From positions 1 to 46,585 of the forward strand of contig ONLU01000015.1 in assembly GCA_900318795.1 (NCBI GenBank): DNA of 46,585 nucleotides, given 5' to 3'. Both the position numbers and the translations under genes were made by a program. Source of the stretch: an uncultured Prevotellaceae bacterium (GTDB lineage: Bacteria; Bacteroidota; Bacteroidia; Bacteroidales; Bacteroidaceae). The notes beneath the pieces are model-generated. The model ran no database searches. It was not told where the DNA came from and saw nothing but the letters and a program-made list of their open reading frames with translations. Within the stretch, counting starts at the first letter, position 1, and each line of letters begins with the position of its first letter. This document shows positions 18,040-27,114 of this stretch, piece after piece.

Positions 18040-18888
18040 TTATTCCATGATTTTCGCCATTTGCTGTTGCAGTTCTTGGGCTTTCTGTGCAGCAACTTCC
18101 GCAAAATCCTCGCCCTGAGAGGCATAGATGATGCCGCGTGACGAGTTGACCAGCAGGCCTATCTCGCCCGGAATCATGCCGTACTTGCAGACTTCCTCCA
18201 GACTGCCGCCTTGGGCTCCTACGCCAGGCACCAGCAGGAAGTGGTTGGGGGCTACCTTGCGGATGTCCTTGAACATCTTGCCTTGGGTGGCACCTACCAC
18301 ATACATCATGTTCTCTTCGTTGCCCCATTGCTGGCTCTGGCGCAGCACCTTCTCGAAGAGGCGCTCACTATTCTTGTCCTCTGTCAGCTGGAAGTCCTGG
18401 CTGCCCTTGTTCGAGGTCAGCGCCAGCAGGATGACCCACTTGTCGTCATAGCCGAGGAAGGGTGTCACCGAGTCTTCACCCATGTAGGGAGCCACGGTGA
18501 GCGCATCCACGTCGTACTGCTCGAAAAAGGTCTGGGCGTACATCTTGGATGTATTGCCAATGTCCCCACGCTTGGCGTCAGCGATGATGAAGTGGTTGGG
18601 GTACTCCTCCTTCAGGTAGTCGATGGTGGCTTCGAAAGCGAGGATGCCGTCTACTCCGTAGGCCTCGTAGAAAGCCAGATTGGGCTTGTAGGCTACGCAA
18701 TAGGGGGCTGTGGCGTCGATGATGAGGGCATTGAACTCGCAGAGAGCGCGGAAGACATAGTCATCGCCGTCCTTCTCCTTGGCCTCGTCAATGATGCACT
18801 GGGGTATCTTGTTGATGTCGGTATCGAGACCGACACAGAGAAACGACTGCTTCTCCTTGATTTGTTGTATTAGTTCTTTTCTTGTCAT
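18040..18888 (-). CDS. pyrF: Orotidine 5'-phosphate decarboxylase
   Basis: A 282-residue enzyme for the last step of UMP synthesis, of the longer PyrF type 2 subfamily. The LCVGLDTD start, KPNLAFYE and the catalytic network [11 protein letters not shown] are clear. I chose the ATG at 18888 because it overlaps the stop of the 67-residue gene as ATGA and begins at the conserved MTRKELIQ. It is the last gene of the prfA run. Confidence 0.95.
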   Translation of the reverse strand: MTRKELIQQIKEKQSFLCVGLDTDINKIPQCIIDEAKEKDGDDYVFRALCEFNALIIDATAPYCVAYKPNLAFYEAYGVDGILAFEATIDYLKEEYPNHFIIADAKRGDIGNTSKMYAQTFFEQYDVDALTVAPYMGEDSVTPFLGYDDKWVILLALTSNKGSQDFQLTEDKNSERLFEKVLRQSQQWGNEENMMYVVGATQGKMFKDIRKVAPNHFLLVPGVGAQGGSLEEVCKYGMIPGEIGLLVNSSRGIIYASQGEDFAEVAAQKAQELQQQMAKIME

Positions 18889-19088
18889 GAAATGCTTTTC
18901 TTTATTAATAATAGGATAAATCTTAATAGGTAGAAGACGATTAACCATACCAGCAAATAAAGCCAAAGGCCATGTTCCCGGAACTCTCCGGCGATTGCTG
19001 CGGCAATGAATATTGCCAGAAAGTCAGACCATTGCTTCTTGATGCTAGACCATGTCCATTCTTTTTTAACTTCTTTCCAAAATCCCAT
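18885..19088 (-). CDS. 67-residue membrane protein of unknown function
   Basis: It has a basic, Trp-rich amphipathic N-terminus (residues 1-22), a weak hydrophobic segment at 24-33, then a strong membrane helix at 40-62 ending in KKS. I do not recognise a family. It is embedded between prfA (7-base gap) and pyrF (4-base ATGA overlap), which supports real translation. No function is inferred. Confidence 0.75.
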   Translation of the reverse strand: MGFWKEVKKEWTWSSIKKQWSDFLAIFIAAAIAGEFREHGLWLYLLVWLIVFYLLRFILLLIKKSIS

Positions 19089-19095
19089 ATTGCTA

Positions 19096-20211
19096 TTATA
19101 ATTCTGATTCCTTCATGCGTTCTGCATTCTCGGCAACGGTCAGCGCGTCAATCATGGGCTGGATGTCGCCACCCAGGAATCCCTGCAGGTCGTGGGTGGT
19201 ATAGCCGATGCGATGGTCGGTCACGCGGCCCTGTGGGAAGTTGTAGGTGCGTATCTTGGCAGAGCGGTCACCCGTCGACACCAGTGTCTTACGGCGCGAG
19301 GCAATGTCGTCTACATACTTCTGGTGCTCCTTGTCATATATAAAAGTGTACAGGCGCGAAAGAGCACGCTCCTTGTTCTTCGGCTGGTCACGAGTCTCGG
19401 TACACTCGATGAGTATCTCCTCCGTTTCGCCCGTATTGGGGTTCTTCCACATATAGCGCAGACGGACACCCGACTCCACCTTGTTCACGTTCTGACCGCC
19501 GGCACCCGAGCTGCGGAAGGTGTCCCACTTGATTTCGCCCTCGTTGATATGCACCTCGAACTTGTCAGCCTCGGGCAGTACGGCAACAGTGGCTGCCGAG
19601 GTATGCATGCGACCCTGCGTCTCCGTGGCAGGCACACGCTGCACGCGGTGCACGCCTGACTCATATTTCAGCGTGCCATAGACGTCAGCACCCGAGACGG
19701 CAAAGTCTATCTCCTTATAGCCGCCCACGGCACCTTCGCTGACGCTGGTGATGCTGAGCTGCCAGCCCTTCGAGTCGCAGAAACTCTTGTACATCTTGAA
19801 CAAGTCGCCTGCAAACAGGGCAGCCTCGTCGCCACCTGTTCCAGCACGGATTTCCATCTGCACGTTCTTCGCGTCCTCAGGGTCCTTCGGAATCAGCGCA
19901 ATTTTGATTTCCTCCTCCAGCTTAGGCTGCAGGGCCTCGTTGTCTGCCAGTTCCTCGCGTGCCATCTCCTTCATCTCTGGATCCGTCTCGTTGGCCAGTA
20001 TGTCCTTGGCCTCCTTGATACTGTTCAGACAGGCTATGTAGCGCTTGCGGGCGTCCATGATGTCGCCCAGGTCCTTGTACTCCTTGGTCAGCTTCACAAA
20101 ACGGTTCTGGTCGGCAATGACCTCTGGGTCGGTAATCAGCGTAGACACCTCCTCGAAGCGAGCCTCCAGTCCGTCCAGCTTCTGCAAAATACTATTCGTT
20201 GTTTCTGCCAT
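19096..20211 (-). CDS. prfA: Peptide chain release factor 1
   Basis: A 371-residue class I release factor reading UAA and UAG. The anticodon-like PAT tripeptide is in RVPATETQGR and the peptidyl-tRNA hydrolysis motif GGQ is at residues 238-240. The upstream-extended frame crosses the promoter, so the ATG at 20211 (MAETTNSILQKL) is the start. It is first in a run with the 67-residue gene and pyrF. Confidence 0.96.
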   Translation of the reverse strand: MAETTNSILQKLDGLEARFEEVSTLITDPEVIADQNRFVKLTKEYKDLGDIMDARKRYIACLNSIKEAKDILANETDPEMKEMAREELADNEALQPKLEEEIKIALIPKDPEDAKNVQMEIRAGTGGDEAALFAGDLFKMYKSFCDSKGWQLSITSVSEGAVGGYKEIDFAVSGADVYGTLKYESGVHRVQRVPATETQGRMHTSAATVAVLPEADKFEVHINEGEIKWDTFRSSGAGGQNVNKVESGVRLRYMWKNPNTGETEEILIECTETRDQPKNKERALSRLYTFIYDKEHQKYVDDIASRRKTLVSTGDRSAKIRTYNFPQGRVTDHRIGYTTHDLQGFLGGDIQPMIDALTVAENAERMKESEL

Positions 20212-20237
20212 TATATGATTCTTTCTCTTTTCGACTG

Positions 20238-20268
20238 CAAAGGTACGAATAAGTGAGCGAAAAACCAA
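20238..20268 (-). promoter_or_regulatory. prfA promoter (-33 TTG, -7 TACCTTTG)
   Basis: CAAAGGTA (20238-20245) and CAA (20266-20268) on plus are 20 bases apart. It shares both flanking blocks with the pheS promoter. Confidence 0.8.
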
Positions 20269-20341
20269 AGGAAGACGTGTTTTTCTTTGGTTTGCCAAGT
20301 TGCGACCTTCCTTGACCAATGTCCAAAGGCTTCATCCCTAT

Positions 20342-20440
20342 TGCACAATTAAGGGCATGTTATTGTGCGATAAGGGCATGTTATTGCGCGATAAGGTATT
20401 GTTATTTGGCAATAAGGTATTGACAAATGACAGATGACAG
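20342..20440. repeat. Inverted copy of the 21-bp/heptamer repeat module
   Basis: About four 21-22-bp units. Two carry AAGGGCATGTTAT, the reverse complement of the core at 231-293; two carry the variant ATAAGGTATTG. They are followed by TGACAAA, TGACAGA and TGACAG, the reverse complement of the heptamer array at 188-215. The order of the two parts is also mirrored, so the whole module is inverted. Confidence 0.85.
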
Positions 20441-20466
20441 TTTTTTAAACAACAGACCAATAAGAG

Positions 20467-20500
20467 AGGACTCCCACTATGTGATGTGAGAGTCCTCTTT
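20467..20500. terminator. Perfect hairpin downstream of purM
   Basis: AGAGGACTC pairs exactly with GAGTCCTCT around a 16-base loop, just beyond the purM stop. Neither side has a long T run, so it may be a weak terminator or an mRNA 3'-end stabiliser. Confidence 0.6.
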
Positions 20501-20522
20501 GATGGCGCTGTAGTTCGTCCTG

Positions 20523-21686
20523 TCAATAGTCGAAGGTGCCGAACTCGCTCTTGATGGTCAGGCTCCTGGGGCCTTCCTCGATGTGGCCTACCACCTGGGC
20601 ATCAATGTTGAACGAACGTGAGATGCTGATGACCTGTTCGGCAACCTCGGGACGGACGTAGATCTCCATGCGGTGCCCCATGTTGAACACCTGGTACATC
20701 TCCTTCCAGTCGGTTCCGGAGCACTCGTGAATGGCGCGGAAGAGTGGAGGCACGGGGAACATGTTGTCCTTGACGACGCGGCAGTTGTCGCCCACGAAGT
20801 GCAGGACCTTGGTCTGTGCACCGCCTGTGCAATGTACCATGCCGTGGATTTCGGGGCGCAGCTCATCGAGCAGGCGCTTGATGACCGGGGCATAGGTGCG
20901 GGTAGGGGACAGCACCAGCTGGCCCGCGTCGACAGGTGAGCCGTCAACAGCATCGGTAAGCTGATACTTGCCGCTGTAAACCAGGTCGTCGGGGACGGCA
21001 TGGTCATACGACTCGGGGTATTTCCCGGCAAGATACTTGGCGAAGACATCATGGCGGGCAGAAGTCAGGCCATTAGAGCCCATGCCGCCGTTGTAGCGCT
21101 TCTCGTAGGAGGCTTGTCCTGTGCTGGAAAGACCTACAATGACGTCGCCCGGGCGGATGTTGGCGTTGTCGATAACGTCAGCACGCTTCATGCGGCAGGT
21201 TACCGTAGAGTCTACGATGATGGTACGTACCAGGTCGCCGACATCTGCCGTTTCACCTCCAGTGGGCCAGATGCCGATGCCCATGTCGCGCAGTTCGTTC
21301 AGCAGTTCGTCGGTACCGTTGATGATGGCCGAGATGACCTCGCCCGGTACAAGCATCTTGTTACGACCGATGGTGCTGGAAACCAGTATGTTGTCTACGG
21401 CACCCACGCACAGCAGGTCATCGGTGTTCATCACGATGGCATCCTGGGCGATTCCCTTCCAGACGGAGAGGTCGCCCGTCTCCTTCCAGTACATGTAGGC
21501 GAGGCTTGACTTGGTGCCGGCACCGTCAGCATGCATGATGTTACAGTACTCAGGATCTCCTCCCAGAATGTCGGGGATAATCTTGCAGAAGGCCTGCGGA
21601 AAGAGACCCTTGTCTATGTTCTTGATGGCGTTGTGGACGTCTTCTTTGGCGGCACTCACGCCACGTTGCATATAGCGGTTGTTCAT
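20523..21686 (-). CDS. purM: Phosphoribosylformylglycinamidine cyclo-ligase (AIR synthase)
   Basis: A 387-residue purine biosynthetic enzyme closing the imidazole ring of AIR. It has the PurM/SelD ATP-binding fold: ADGAGTKSSLAY, DAIVMNTDDLLCVGA, WPTGGETAD, and GLSSTGQASYEKRYNGGMGSN. It is slightly longer than the E. coli enzyme. It is last in the phoH-purC-ubiE-aroE-TPM-lemA-purM run. A hairpin (GATGCTG/CAGCATC, 21703-21721) lies between lemA and purM. Confidence 0.92.
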   Translation of the reverse strand: MNNRYMQRGVSAAKEDVHNAIKNIDKGLFPQAFCKIIPDILGGDPEYCNIMHADGAGTKSSLAYMYWKETGDLSVWKGIAQDAIVMNTDDLLCVGAVDNILVSSTIGRNKMLVPGEVISAIINGTDELLNELRDMGIGIWPTGGETADVGDLVRTIIVDSTVTCRMKRADVIDNANIRPGDVIVGLSSTGQASYEKRYNGGMGSNGLTSARHDVFAKYLAGKYPESYDHAVPDDLVYSGKYQLTDAVDGSPVDAGQLVLSPTRTYAPVIKRLLDELRPEIHGMVHCTGGAQTKVLHFVGDNCRVVKDNMFPVPPLFRAIHECSGTDWKEMYQVFNMGHRMEIYVRPEVAEQVISISRSFNIDAQVVGHIEEGPRSLTIKSEFGTFDY

Positions 21687-21702
21687 ATACGTGCTAAAGT
21701 TT

Positions 21703-21721
21703 GATGCTGTGATTCAGCATC
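21703..21721 (-). terminator. Intercistronic hairpin between lemA and purM
   Basis: GATGCTG (21703-21709) and CAGCATC (21715-21721) form a 7-bp stem with a 5-base loop. There is only a short T-rich stretch after it on minus, so it is probably partial termination or processing. Confidence 0.45.
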
Positions 21722-21729
21722 GTAAAGGA

Positions 21730-22317
21730 CTAGAATTTCACTTGGGGAGCTTTCTCGGCACCAGCCTCTGCCTCGAACTTGGTCATGGTGCTGAAACCGA
21801 ACATGCCAGCCAGGATGTTCTTGGGGAACTTGCGGATGACGACATTGTACTGCTGTACCACTTCGTTGAACTTGTTGCGGGCCTCGTTAATGCGGTTCTC
21901 GGTGCCTTCCAGCTGTACCTGCAGGTCGCGGAAGTTCTCGTTGGCCTTCAGGTCGGGATAGTTTTCCTGAATGGCAATCAAGCGTCCGAGGGCAGCACCC
22001 AGTTCGCCCTGAGCCTGCTGGAACTCCTTCAGCTTCTCGGGAGTCATGTTGGTGGGGTCGAGGGTGACCTGAGTAGCCTTGCTGCGGGCGTTGACAACAC
22101 CCTCCAGGGTCTCTTTCTCGTGTGATGCATACCCCTTGACGGTCTCTACCAGATTGGGTATGAGGTCTGCACGGCGCTGATAGGCCGACTGGACGTTGGC
22201 CAAAGCGGTGGTAGCCTTCTCCTGCTCGCCGACCATGGAGTTGTAACTACTTGCAGCCCAACCGCCAATGAGGACAACGGCTGCGATAATTGCGATAAGG
22301 GATTTACTGATTTTCAT
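21730..22317 (-). CDS. lemA: LemA family protein
   Basis: A 195-residue protein with one N-terminal membrane helix (residues 7-25), followed by the family's helical domain (YNSMVGEQEKATTALANVQSAYQRRADLIPNLV). The domain is expected outside the inner membrane. The biochemical role of LemA is not settled. It is next to a TPM-domain protein, the usual genomic partner. Confidence 0.92.
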   Translation of the reverse strand: MKISKSLIAIIAAVVLIGGWAASSYNSMVGEQEKATTALANVQSAYQRRADLIPNLVETVKGYASHEKETLEGVVNARSKATQVTLDPTNMTPEKLKEFQQAQGELGAALGRLIAIQENYPDLKANENFRDLQVQLEGTENRINEARNKFNEVVQQYNVVIRKFPKNILAGMFGFSTMTKFEAEAGAEKAPQVKF

Positions 22318-22395
22318 AATTTTATTGTTTCGACATTATTATATTATTACATTCCGATGTTCCGACAATACGTTATTACGGCATTACGAAGTTTT

Positions 22396-23532
22396 CTACC
22401 ATCTCGAAGTGGCACCGCCGCCACCAAAAGAGCCTCCGCCAAAGGACCCTCCGCTGAAGCCGCCTCCGCCGCCTCCTCCCCCGAAGCCTCCTCCGCCGAA
22501 GCCGCCGCCTCTACCGCCAAAACTGACGTGTTCCACCACTTGGAAGGGATTGACGATGAGGGGTACCGTACCTAATAGTCCCAGCCATTGATACTTACGG
22601 TTCAGGCGAAGATAGAAGATGCACCACCCTGTGAGGAAAAGGAAGGCCAGTCCGATGGCAGCAGCAGCCTCGTCGTCGAGTTCATCGTCATGCTGACCAG
22701 ACAGTTGCGACATCTGCGGCAGCTCTTTCTTCTGCAGGGTGGAGTAAACGGCTTCCACGAGATACACCATACCGCTGTCGGGCATCTCGGCACGCATGGC
22801 AGGTACGACGTACTGCTGTTCCAGCCGGTGGCACTCGGCATCGGTCAGGTCGCCCTCCAAAGAGCGTCCCGGAGACATGTTGATGCTGTGGTCCTGATAG
22901 CCCACTACCACCATCAGTCCTTTGTCTCCATAGCCTACGCCGTACTTGTTGCCGACATCCTGTGCCATGCGGAAGGGGTCGTCGTTCTCAATGTGGTTGA
23001 CAACAATGACGACAGACTGGATGCCCAGTTCTTTTTCAAGCTTCTGGAGCGTGATGTTCATGCGGTCTACTGCTCCCTGAGTCAGCACACTGTCGGGATT
23101 GGAAACATACTGTGTAGCGTCTTGCAGATAGGGGATGGGAATGTTCTCCGCATTCCAATAGATTGTCTCAGAAGAGGCGCCATCGCCATCCATCAGGGTA
23201 CTGGAAGTAGGAGCGCTTTCGTCAGCAGGCATGTAAGCTCCGCAGCATACCATTGCCAGAAGAACGCCGACGACGAAAGTCCATCCCCAGATTTTGCGCC
23301 AACGGAACCATTCTGGGTTGGCCAGCTTGTAGTCGTTGAACAGCTGGCGGCGCTTACGCATGTATTCACCTTTCAGCACATCGTACTTTTGAGAGTATTG
23401 ACGACGCAGACGTGAGGAGCCTAAATTCAGCACGGACTGGCTCGTCTCCATGTCATAGGAGGCTATGAGCGCGCGGATGGCGTCGTTGTACTGTCGTGTC
23501 AGCGTGTTCAGACTCTCGATATAGGTGCTCAT
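22396..23532 (-). CDS. TPM-domain (YgcG-like) membrane protein with Gly-rich tail
   Basis: A 378-residue protein. A helical, charged N-terminal ~85 residues precede a membrane helix at about 87-103. A TPM domain follows at about 135-270, with YVSNPDSVL, VVIVVNHIENDDP and the nucleotide/metal-site region GDKGLMVVVGYQD. A second hydrophobic segment comes next, then a C-terminal tail of about 40 residues almost entirely Gly, Phe and Ser. Tails of this kind are typical of the family. The N-terminal helical extension is less usual. It is paired with LemA; function unknown. Confidence 0.85.
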   Translation of the reverse strand: MSTYIESLNTLTRQYNDAIRALIASYDMETSQSVLNLGSSRLRRQYSQKYDVLKGEYMRKRRQLFNDYKLANPEWFRWRKIWGWTFVVGVLLAMVCCGAYMPADESAPTSSTLMDGDGASSETIYWNAENIPIPYLQDATQYVSNPDSVLTQGAVDRMNITLQKLEKELGIQSVVIVVNHIENDDPFRMAQDVGNKYGVGYGDKGLMVVVGYQDHSINMSPGRSLEGDLTDAECHRLEQQYVVPAMRAEMPDSGMVYLVEAVYSTLQKKELPQMSQLSGQHDDELDDEAAAAIGLAFLFLTGWCIFYLRLNRKYQWLGLLGTVPLIVNPFQVVEHVSFGGRGGGFGGGGFGGGGGGGGFSGGSFGGGSFGGGGATSRW

Positions 23533-23573
23533 ATCTTATGGGGTATACTATTGTGGTACAGCACAGACATTCA

Positions 23574-24320
23574 TTACTTCTCGTGCCAGAATTCCCAGGA
23601 GGCAAATGCCTGCAGGAGCAGCATCTCCAGGCCGTTCTTGGTCTGTGCACCATATTGTGCACCACGCTTCATGAACAGCGTCTCGTCGGGATTGTAGATG
23701 AGGTCGTAGAGGATGGTATGGGAGTCCATTGCCTCGTAAGGCAGCAGCGGACACTCTTCGGTCTTGGGATACATGCCTATGGGCGTGCAGTTGACGATGA
23801 CGTTGTACTCCTTGATGACTTCAGGTGTGATGTCCTGGTACCTGATAGTCCCCTCCTTCTCGTAGCGGCTTACAAAGACCGTCTCGAGCCCCAGGTTGCG
23901 CAGTCCGTAGTCGATGGCCTTGGAGGCACCGCCAGTACCCAGGACGAGTGCTTTCTTGTGCCACTTCTTGTCGAGCATGGGCTCAATGCTCTTGGTAAAT
24001 CCGATGACGTCAGAGTTGTATCCCTTGAGTTTGATGTCCTTGCCCTGATGGGTCACGCGGATGACGTTGACGGCACCTATGGCTCGCGCTTCCGGCGAGA
24101 TGCTGTCAAGGAAGGGCAATACTTTCTCTTTGTAGGGAATGGTAACGTTCAGTCCGCGCAGTTCGGGATTGGAGTCCAGCACCTCAGAGAGATTGTCGAT
24201 GTTGGGGATCTCAAAGTTCTCGTACACGGCATCGATGTCTTCGTCGTGAAACTTCTGGTTGAAGTAGCTGATGGAGAACGAGTGTCCCAGGGGGAATCCG
24301 ATAAGTCCGTACTTTTCCAT
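23574..24320 (-). CDS. aroE: Shikimate dehydrogenase
   Basis: A 248-residue NADP-dependent enzyme reducing 3-dehydroshikimate. The substrate-binding start GFPLGHSFS, the catalytic NVTIPYKEKVLPFLD (Lys), and the Rossmann loop GTGGASKAI are clear. It is a little shorter than the E. coli enzyme. It lies between ubiE/menG (12 bases upstream) and the TPM gene. Confidence 0.95.
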   Translation of the reverse strand: MEKYGLIGFPLGHSFSISYFNQKFHDEDIDAVYENFEIPNIDNLSEVLDSNPELRGLNVTIPYKEKVLPFLDSISPEARAIGAVNVIRVTHQGKDIKLKGYNSDVIGFTKSIEPMLDKKWHKKALVLGTGGASKAIDYGLRNLGLETVFVSRYEKEGTIRYQDITPEVIKEYNVIVNCTPIGMYPKTEECPLLPYEAMDSHTILYDLIYNPDETLFMKRGAQYGAQTKNGLEMLLLQAFASWEFWHEK

Positions 24321-24332
24321 AATACTATCATT

Positions 24333-25064
24333 CTATTTAGTTGCAAAATACATGGTGCAGATGCCAAAGGTAAGCCGCTTGAAGCGGGCTTGTGAGAATC
24401 CTGCCTTCTTCAGGATATCTGTCATCCGTTCCCCTTGGGGGAAGGCCTCAATGGTTTTAGTCAGGTATGAGTAGGCAGACTGGTCCTTGGAGATGAGTCG
24501 TCCGTAAAGAGGCAGTACGGTGTGGCTGTATATTCGGAACAGCTGCTTCATGGGAAATGCCACGGGTGAAGTCAGCTCAACGATGCTGAGGTTTCCCCCC
24601 TTGCGGAGCACCCGGCAAATCTCTGCCAGTCCGCGGTCCAGATCGGCAAAGTTACGTATGCCGAAAGCAGCAGTCACGGCGTCGAAGGTATTGTCTTCGT
24701 ACGTCAGGCTCATGCAGTCCTGACGCTCGAAGCTGATTTGTGAGTCCAGTCGCAGTTTGGCCACCTTCTGTCTCCCGATATCCATCATTCCTTCGCTGAT
24801 GTCAACGGCCTTGATGTTGACTTGGGGGAGCATCCGGGCAGCCTGGATGGCAAAGTCGCCAGTTCCGGTGGCAATGTCAAGCAGGCTCTGTGGACGGTAG
24901 GGTAGCAACTGTCGGATGGCTTTGCGCCGCCAGCCTTTATCGATGTCCCACGAGAGCCGATGATTCAGCGTGTCGTAGGTAGGGGCGATGTTGTCGAACA
25001 TCTGCTCCACCTGCTGAGCTTTGTCGCCGCTGTTATAGGGCTTGATGATCTCTTGTTGGTACAT
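24333..25064 (-). CDS. ubiE/menG: Demethylmenaquinone methyltransferase
   Basis: A 243-residue class I SAM methyltransferase for the final C-methylation in menaquinone synthesis. SAM motif I is [24 protein letters not shown] and the C-terminal [13 protein letters not shown] are family signatures. Bacteroidales use menaquinone, so MenG is the likely role. The prenylating MenA is encoded 3 kb away in another operon. Confidence 0.94.
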   Translation of the reverse strand: MYQQEIIKPYNSGDKAQQVEQMFDNIAPTYDTLNHRLSWDIDKGWRRKAIRQLLPYRPQSLLDIATGTGDFAIQAARMLPQVNIKAVDISEGMMDIGRQKVAKLRLDSQISFERQDCMSLTYEDNTFDAVTAAFGIRNFADLDRGLAEICRVLRKGGNLSIVELTSPVAFPMKQLFRIYSHTVLPLYGRLISKDQSAYSYLTKTIEAFPQGERMTDILKKAGFSQARFKRLTFGICTMYFATK

Positions 25065-25100
25065 ATTCGCTGCAGACCGGCAAAATGGTCGTGAATGGGG

Positions 25101-26051
25101 TTATTTACGGGTTTTGAGGTAGTCGCTGACGTTCTGCTCGATGCGCTGGGCCAGGTCGGCGTTGTCTGCTGCTTTCTCGAAACGCTCACCGGTAATGTGC
25201 TCGTAGAGCTCGATGTAGCGGTCGGAAACACTCTCTGCATACTCGTCAGTAATCTCGGGCATCTGCTGTCCGGGCTCGTTCATGAAGTTGTGCTCGATGA
25301 GCCATTGGCGTACGAACTCCTTAGACAGCTGGCGCTGAGGCTCTCCCTTGGCCAGTTTCTCCTCGTAGCCGTCAGCATAGAAATAGCGGCTGGAGTCTGG
25401 GGTATGAATCTCGTCGATGAGATATACCTTGCCGTCGCGTTTGCCAAACTCGTACTTGGTGTCAACCAGAATCAGTCCGCGCTTGGCGGCAATCTCCTGA
25501 CCACGGGCAAAAATCTTGCGGGTGTAGTCCTCCATGATGGCGTAGTCTTCGGCAGATACCAGTCCCTGGGCAATGATTTCTTCCTTGGAGATGTTCATGT
25601 CGTGCCCCTCGTCCGCTTTGGTTGTCGGTGTGATGATGGGTTCGGGGAAACGCTCGTTCTCCTTCATGCCGTCAGGCAACTTCACGCCGCACAGTTCGCG
25701 GCAGCCGTTCTTGTATTCGCGCCAGGCAGACCCCGTCAGGATGCTGCGGATGATCATCTCCACGCGGAACCCCTCGCACTTCAAGCCAACAGTGACCATG
25801 GGGTCGGGAGTGGCCAGTTTCCAGTTGGGGCAGATGTCTGTTGTGGCGTCCAGGAACTTGGCTGCAATCTGGTTCAGTACCTGTCCTTTGTAGGGGATTC
25901 CCTTGGGCAGGATGACGTCGAAGGCCGAGATGCGGTCGGTTGCCACCATCACCATCAGGTCATCATTGATGTTGTACACATCGCGCACCTTGCCATGGTA
26001 CACGCTCTTTTGTCCTTCAAAGTTGAAGTCAGTCTTTGTTAATGCTTTCAT
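25101..26051 (-). CDS. purC: SAICAR synthetase
   Basis: A 316-residue purine enzyme joining aspartate to CAIR. The conserved GKVRDVY, the [13 protein letters not shown] signature, and the later [11 protein letters not shown] and [13 protein letters not shown] motifs are intact. I chose the ATG at 26051 ([21 protein letters not shown]); it overlaps the end of phoH by 23 bases, suggesting coupling. Confidence 0.95.
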   Translation of the reverse strand: MKALTKTDFNFEGQKSVYHGKVRDVYNINDDLMVMVATDRISAFDVILPKGIPYKGQVLNQIAAKFLDATTDICPNWKLATPDPMVTVGLKCEGFRVEMIIRSILTGSAWREYKNGCRELCGVKLPDGMKENERFPEPIITPTTKADEGHDMNISKEEIIAQGLVSAEDYAIMEDYTRKIFARGQEIAAKRGLILVDTKYEFGKRDGKVYLIDEIHTPDSSRYFYADGYEEKLAKGEPQRQLSKEFVRQWLIEHNFMNEPGQQMPEITDEYAESVSDRYIELYEHITGERFEKAADNADLAQRIEQNVSDYLKTRK

Positions 26052-26997
26052 CGCTATTATTGTTTTTATCAAATCTTTCGTATGCGTTGACAATGCGGGT
26101 GACGAGTTTATGGCGTACGATGTCCTTGCGGTCCAGTTCCACCACGCCAATGCCCTCGATGCCGCCAAGGATATGCAAAGCCTCTACAAGTCCGCTCTTC
26201 TGGCTGCGGGGCAGGTCTATCTGCGTCATGTCGCCCGTGATGATCATCTTGGTGTTCCATCCCATGCGGGTCAGGAACATGCGGATTTGCTGGGGGGTGG
26301 TATTCTGTGCCTCGTCCAGAATGACTACCGCGTCACTCAGTGTTCGTCCGCGCATGAAAGCCAGCGGGGCAATCTGTATGACGTGGCGTTCCATCATCTC
26401 CTGCAGCTTCATCTGGGGCAGCATGTCCTCCAGGGCGTCATACAGAGGCTGCAGATAAGGGTCTATCTTGTCCTTCATGTCGCCCGGCAGGAATCCCAGC
26501 TTCTCACCAGCCTCTACGGCAGGGCGTGAAAGGATGATTTTCTTGGCAGTCTTCTCCTTCAGTGCTCGCACGGCCAGTGCGATGGAGAGGTAGGTCTTAC
26601 CCGTTCCCGCAGGTCCCACGGCGAACACCATGTCGTTCTCGTTGTAGGCGTCGATGAGCCGTTGCTGGTTTTCCGAGCGGGCCTTGATGGCACGTCCCGA
26701 CATGGAGTAGCAGACCACTCCTTCAGGCACCTCGTCTTTGGTGCGGTGTCCCTTCACGATGTCCAGGATGTCCTCCTCTTTCAGCGCATTGAAGCGAATT
26801 ACGTGCTGGCGCAACTTCTCCGTGGCTTCCTCGAAGGCAGCCATCTGCTCCTCGTCTCCCAGAATGCGGATGACATTGTCGCGAGCCACAATGCGCAGCT
26901 TCGGGTAGAGAGCCCGTAGCATCTGCAAGTGTTGATTTCCTATTCCGTAGAACACCACAGGGTCGATGTCCTCTAATACAATATGCTTCTCTATCAC
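26029..26997 (-). CDS. phoH: PhoH-like ATPase (YbeZ family)
   Basis: A 322-residue P-loop ATPase of the PhoH/YbeZ family, linked in other bacteria to RNA metabolism and the YbeY rRNA endonuclease. The Walker A is [10 protein letters not shown] and the Walker B is VVILDEAQN. An upstream in-frame TTG at 27024 overlaps the -7 element at 27022-27029 and cannot be the start, so I propose GTG at 26997 ([13 protein letters not shown]). It is first in a seven-gene run ending with purM. Confidence 0.9.
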   Translation of the reverse strand: MIEKHIVLEDIDPVVFYGIGNQHLQMLRALYPKLRIVARDNVIRILGDEEQMAAFEEATEKLRQHVIRFNALKEEDILDIVKGHRTKDEVPEGVVCYSMSGRAIKARSENQQRLIDAYNENDMVFAVGPAGTGKTYLSIALAVRALKEKTAKKIILSRPAVEAGEKLGFLPGDMKDKIDPYLQPLYDALEDMLPQMKLQEMMERHVIQIAPLAFMRGRTLSDAVVILDEAQNTTPQQIRMFLTRMGWNTKMIITGDMTQIDLPRSQKSGLVEALHILGGIEGIGVVELDRKDIVRHKLVTRIVNAYERFDKNNNSDESINKD

Positions 26998-27021
26998 GTA
27001 CGTTCCAGTGTTAATTGTCCG

Positions 27022-27052
27022 CAAAGGTACGAATTTAATTTGAAACCACCAA
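27022..27052 (-). promoter_or_regulatory. phoH operon promoter (-33 TTG, -7 TACCTTTG)
   Basis: On plus, CAAAGGTA at 27022-27029 and CAA at 27050-27052 have a 20-base spacer. It is back to back with the rluD-like promoter; the two -33 elements are only 4 bases apart. Confidence 0.8.
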
Positions 27053-27056
27053 ATAT

Positions 27057-27087
27057 TTGTCTAATTCAAATAATATTAGTAACTTTG
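27057..27087 (+). promoter_or_regulatory. Promoter of the rluD-like gene (-33 TTG, -7 TAACTTTG)
   Basis: TTG at 27057-27059, TAACTTTG at 27080-27087, 20-base spacer. The start codon is 28 bases further on. Confidence 0.8.
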
Positions 27088-27114
27088 CAGCCCAAAGTAA
27101 CTTAGCTTGCTGTT

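Larger units (their letters stand above)
20212..20522. other. Intergenic region between purM end and prfA start
   Basis: About 310 bases without a gene. It holds the prfA promoter (20238-20268), an inverted copy of the 21-bp/heptamer repeat module (20342-20440) and a strong hairpin (20467-20500) near the purM stop. Confidence 0.8.

Noticed and set aside
19096-20211. Programmed frameshift in the release factor gene
   Set aside because: That feature belongs to prfB; this gene has the RF1 PAT motif and one continuous frame.
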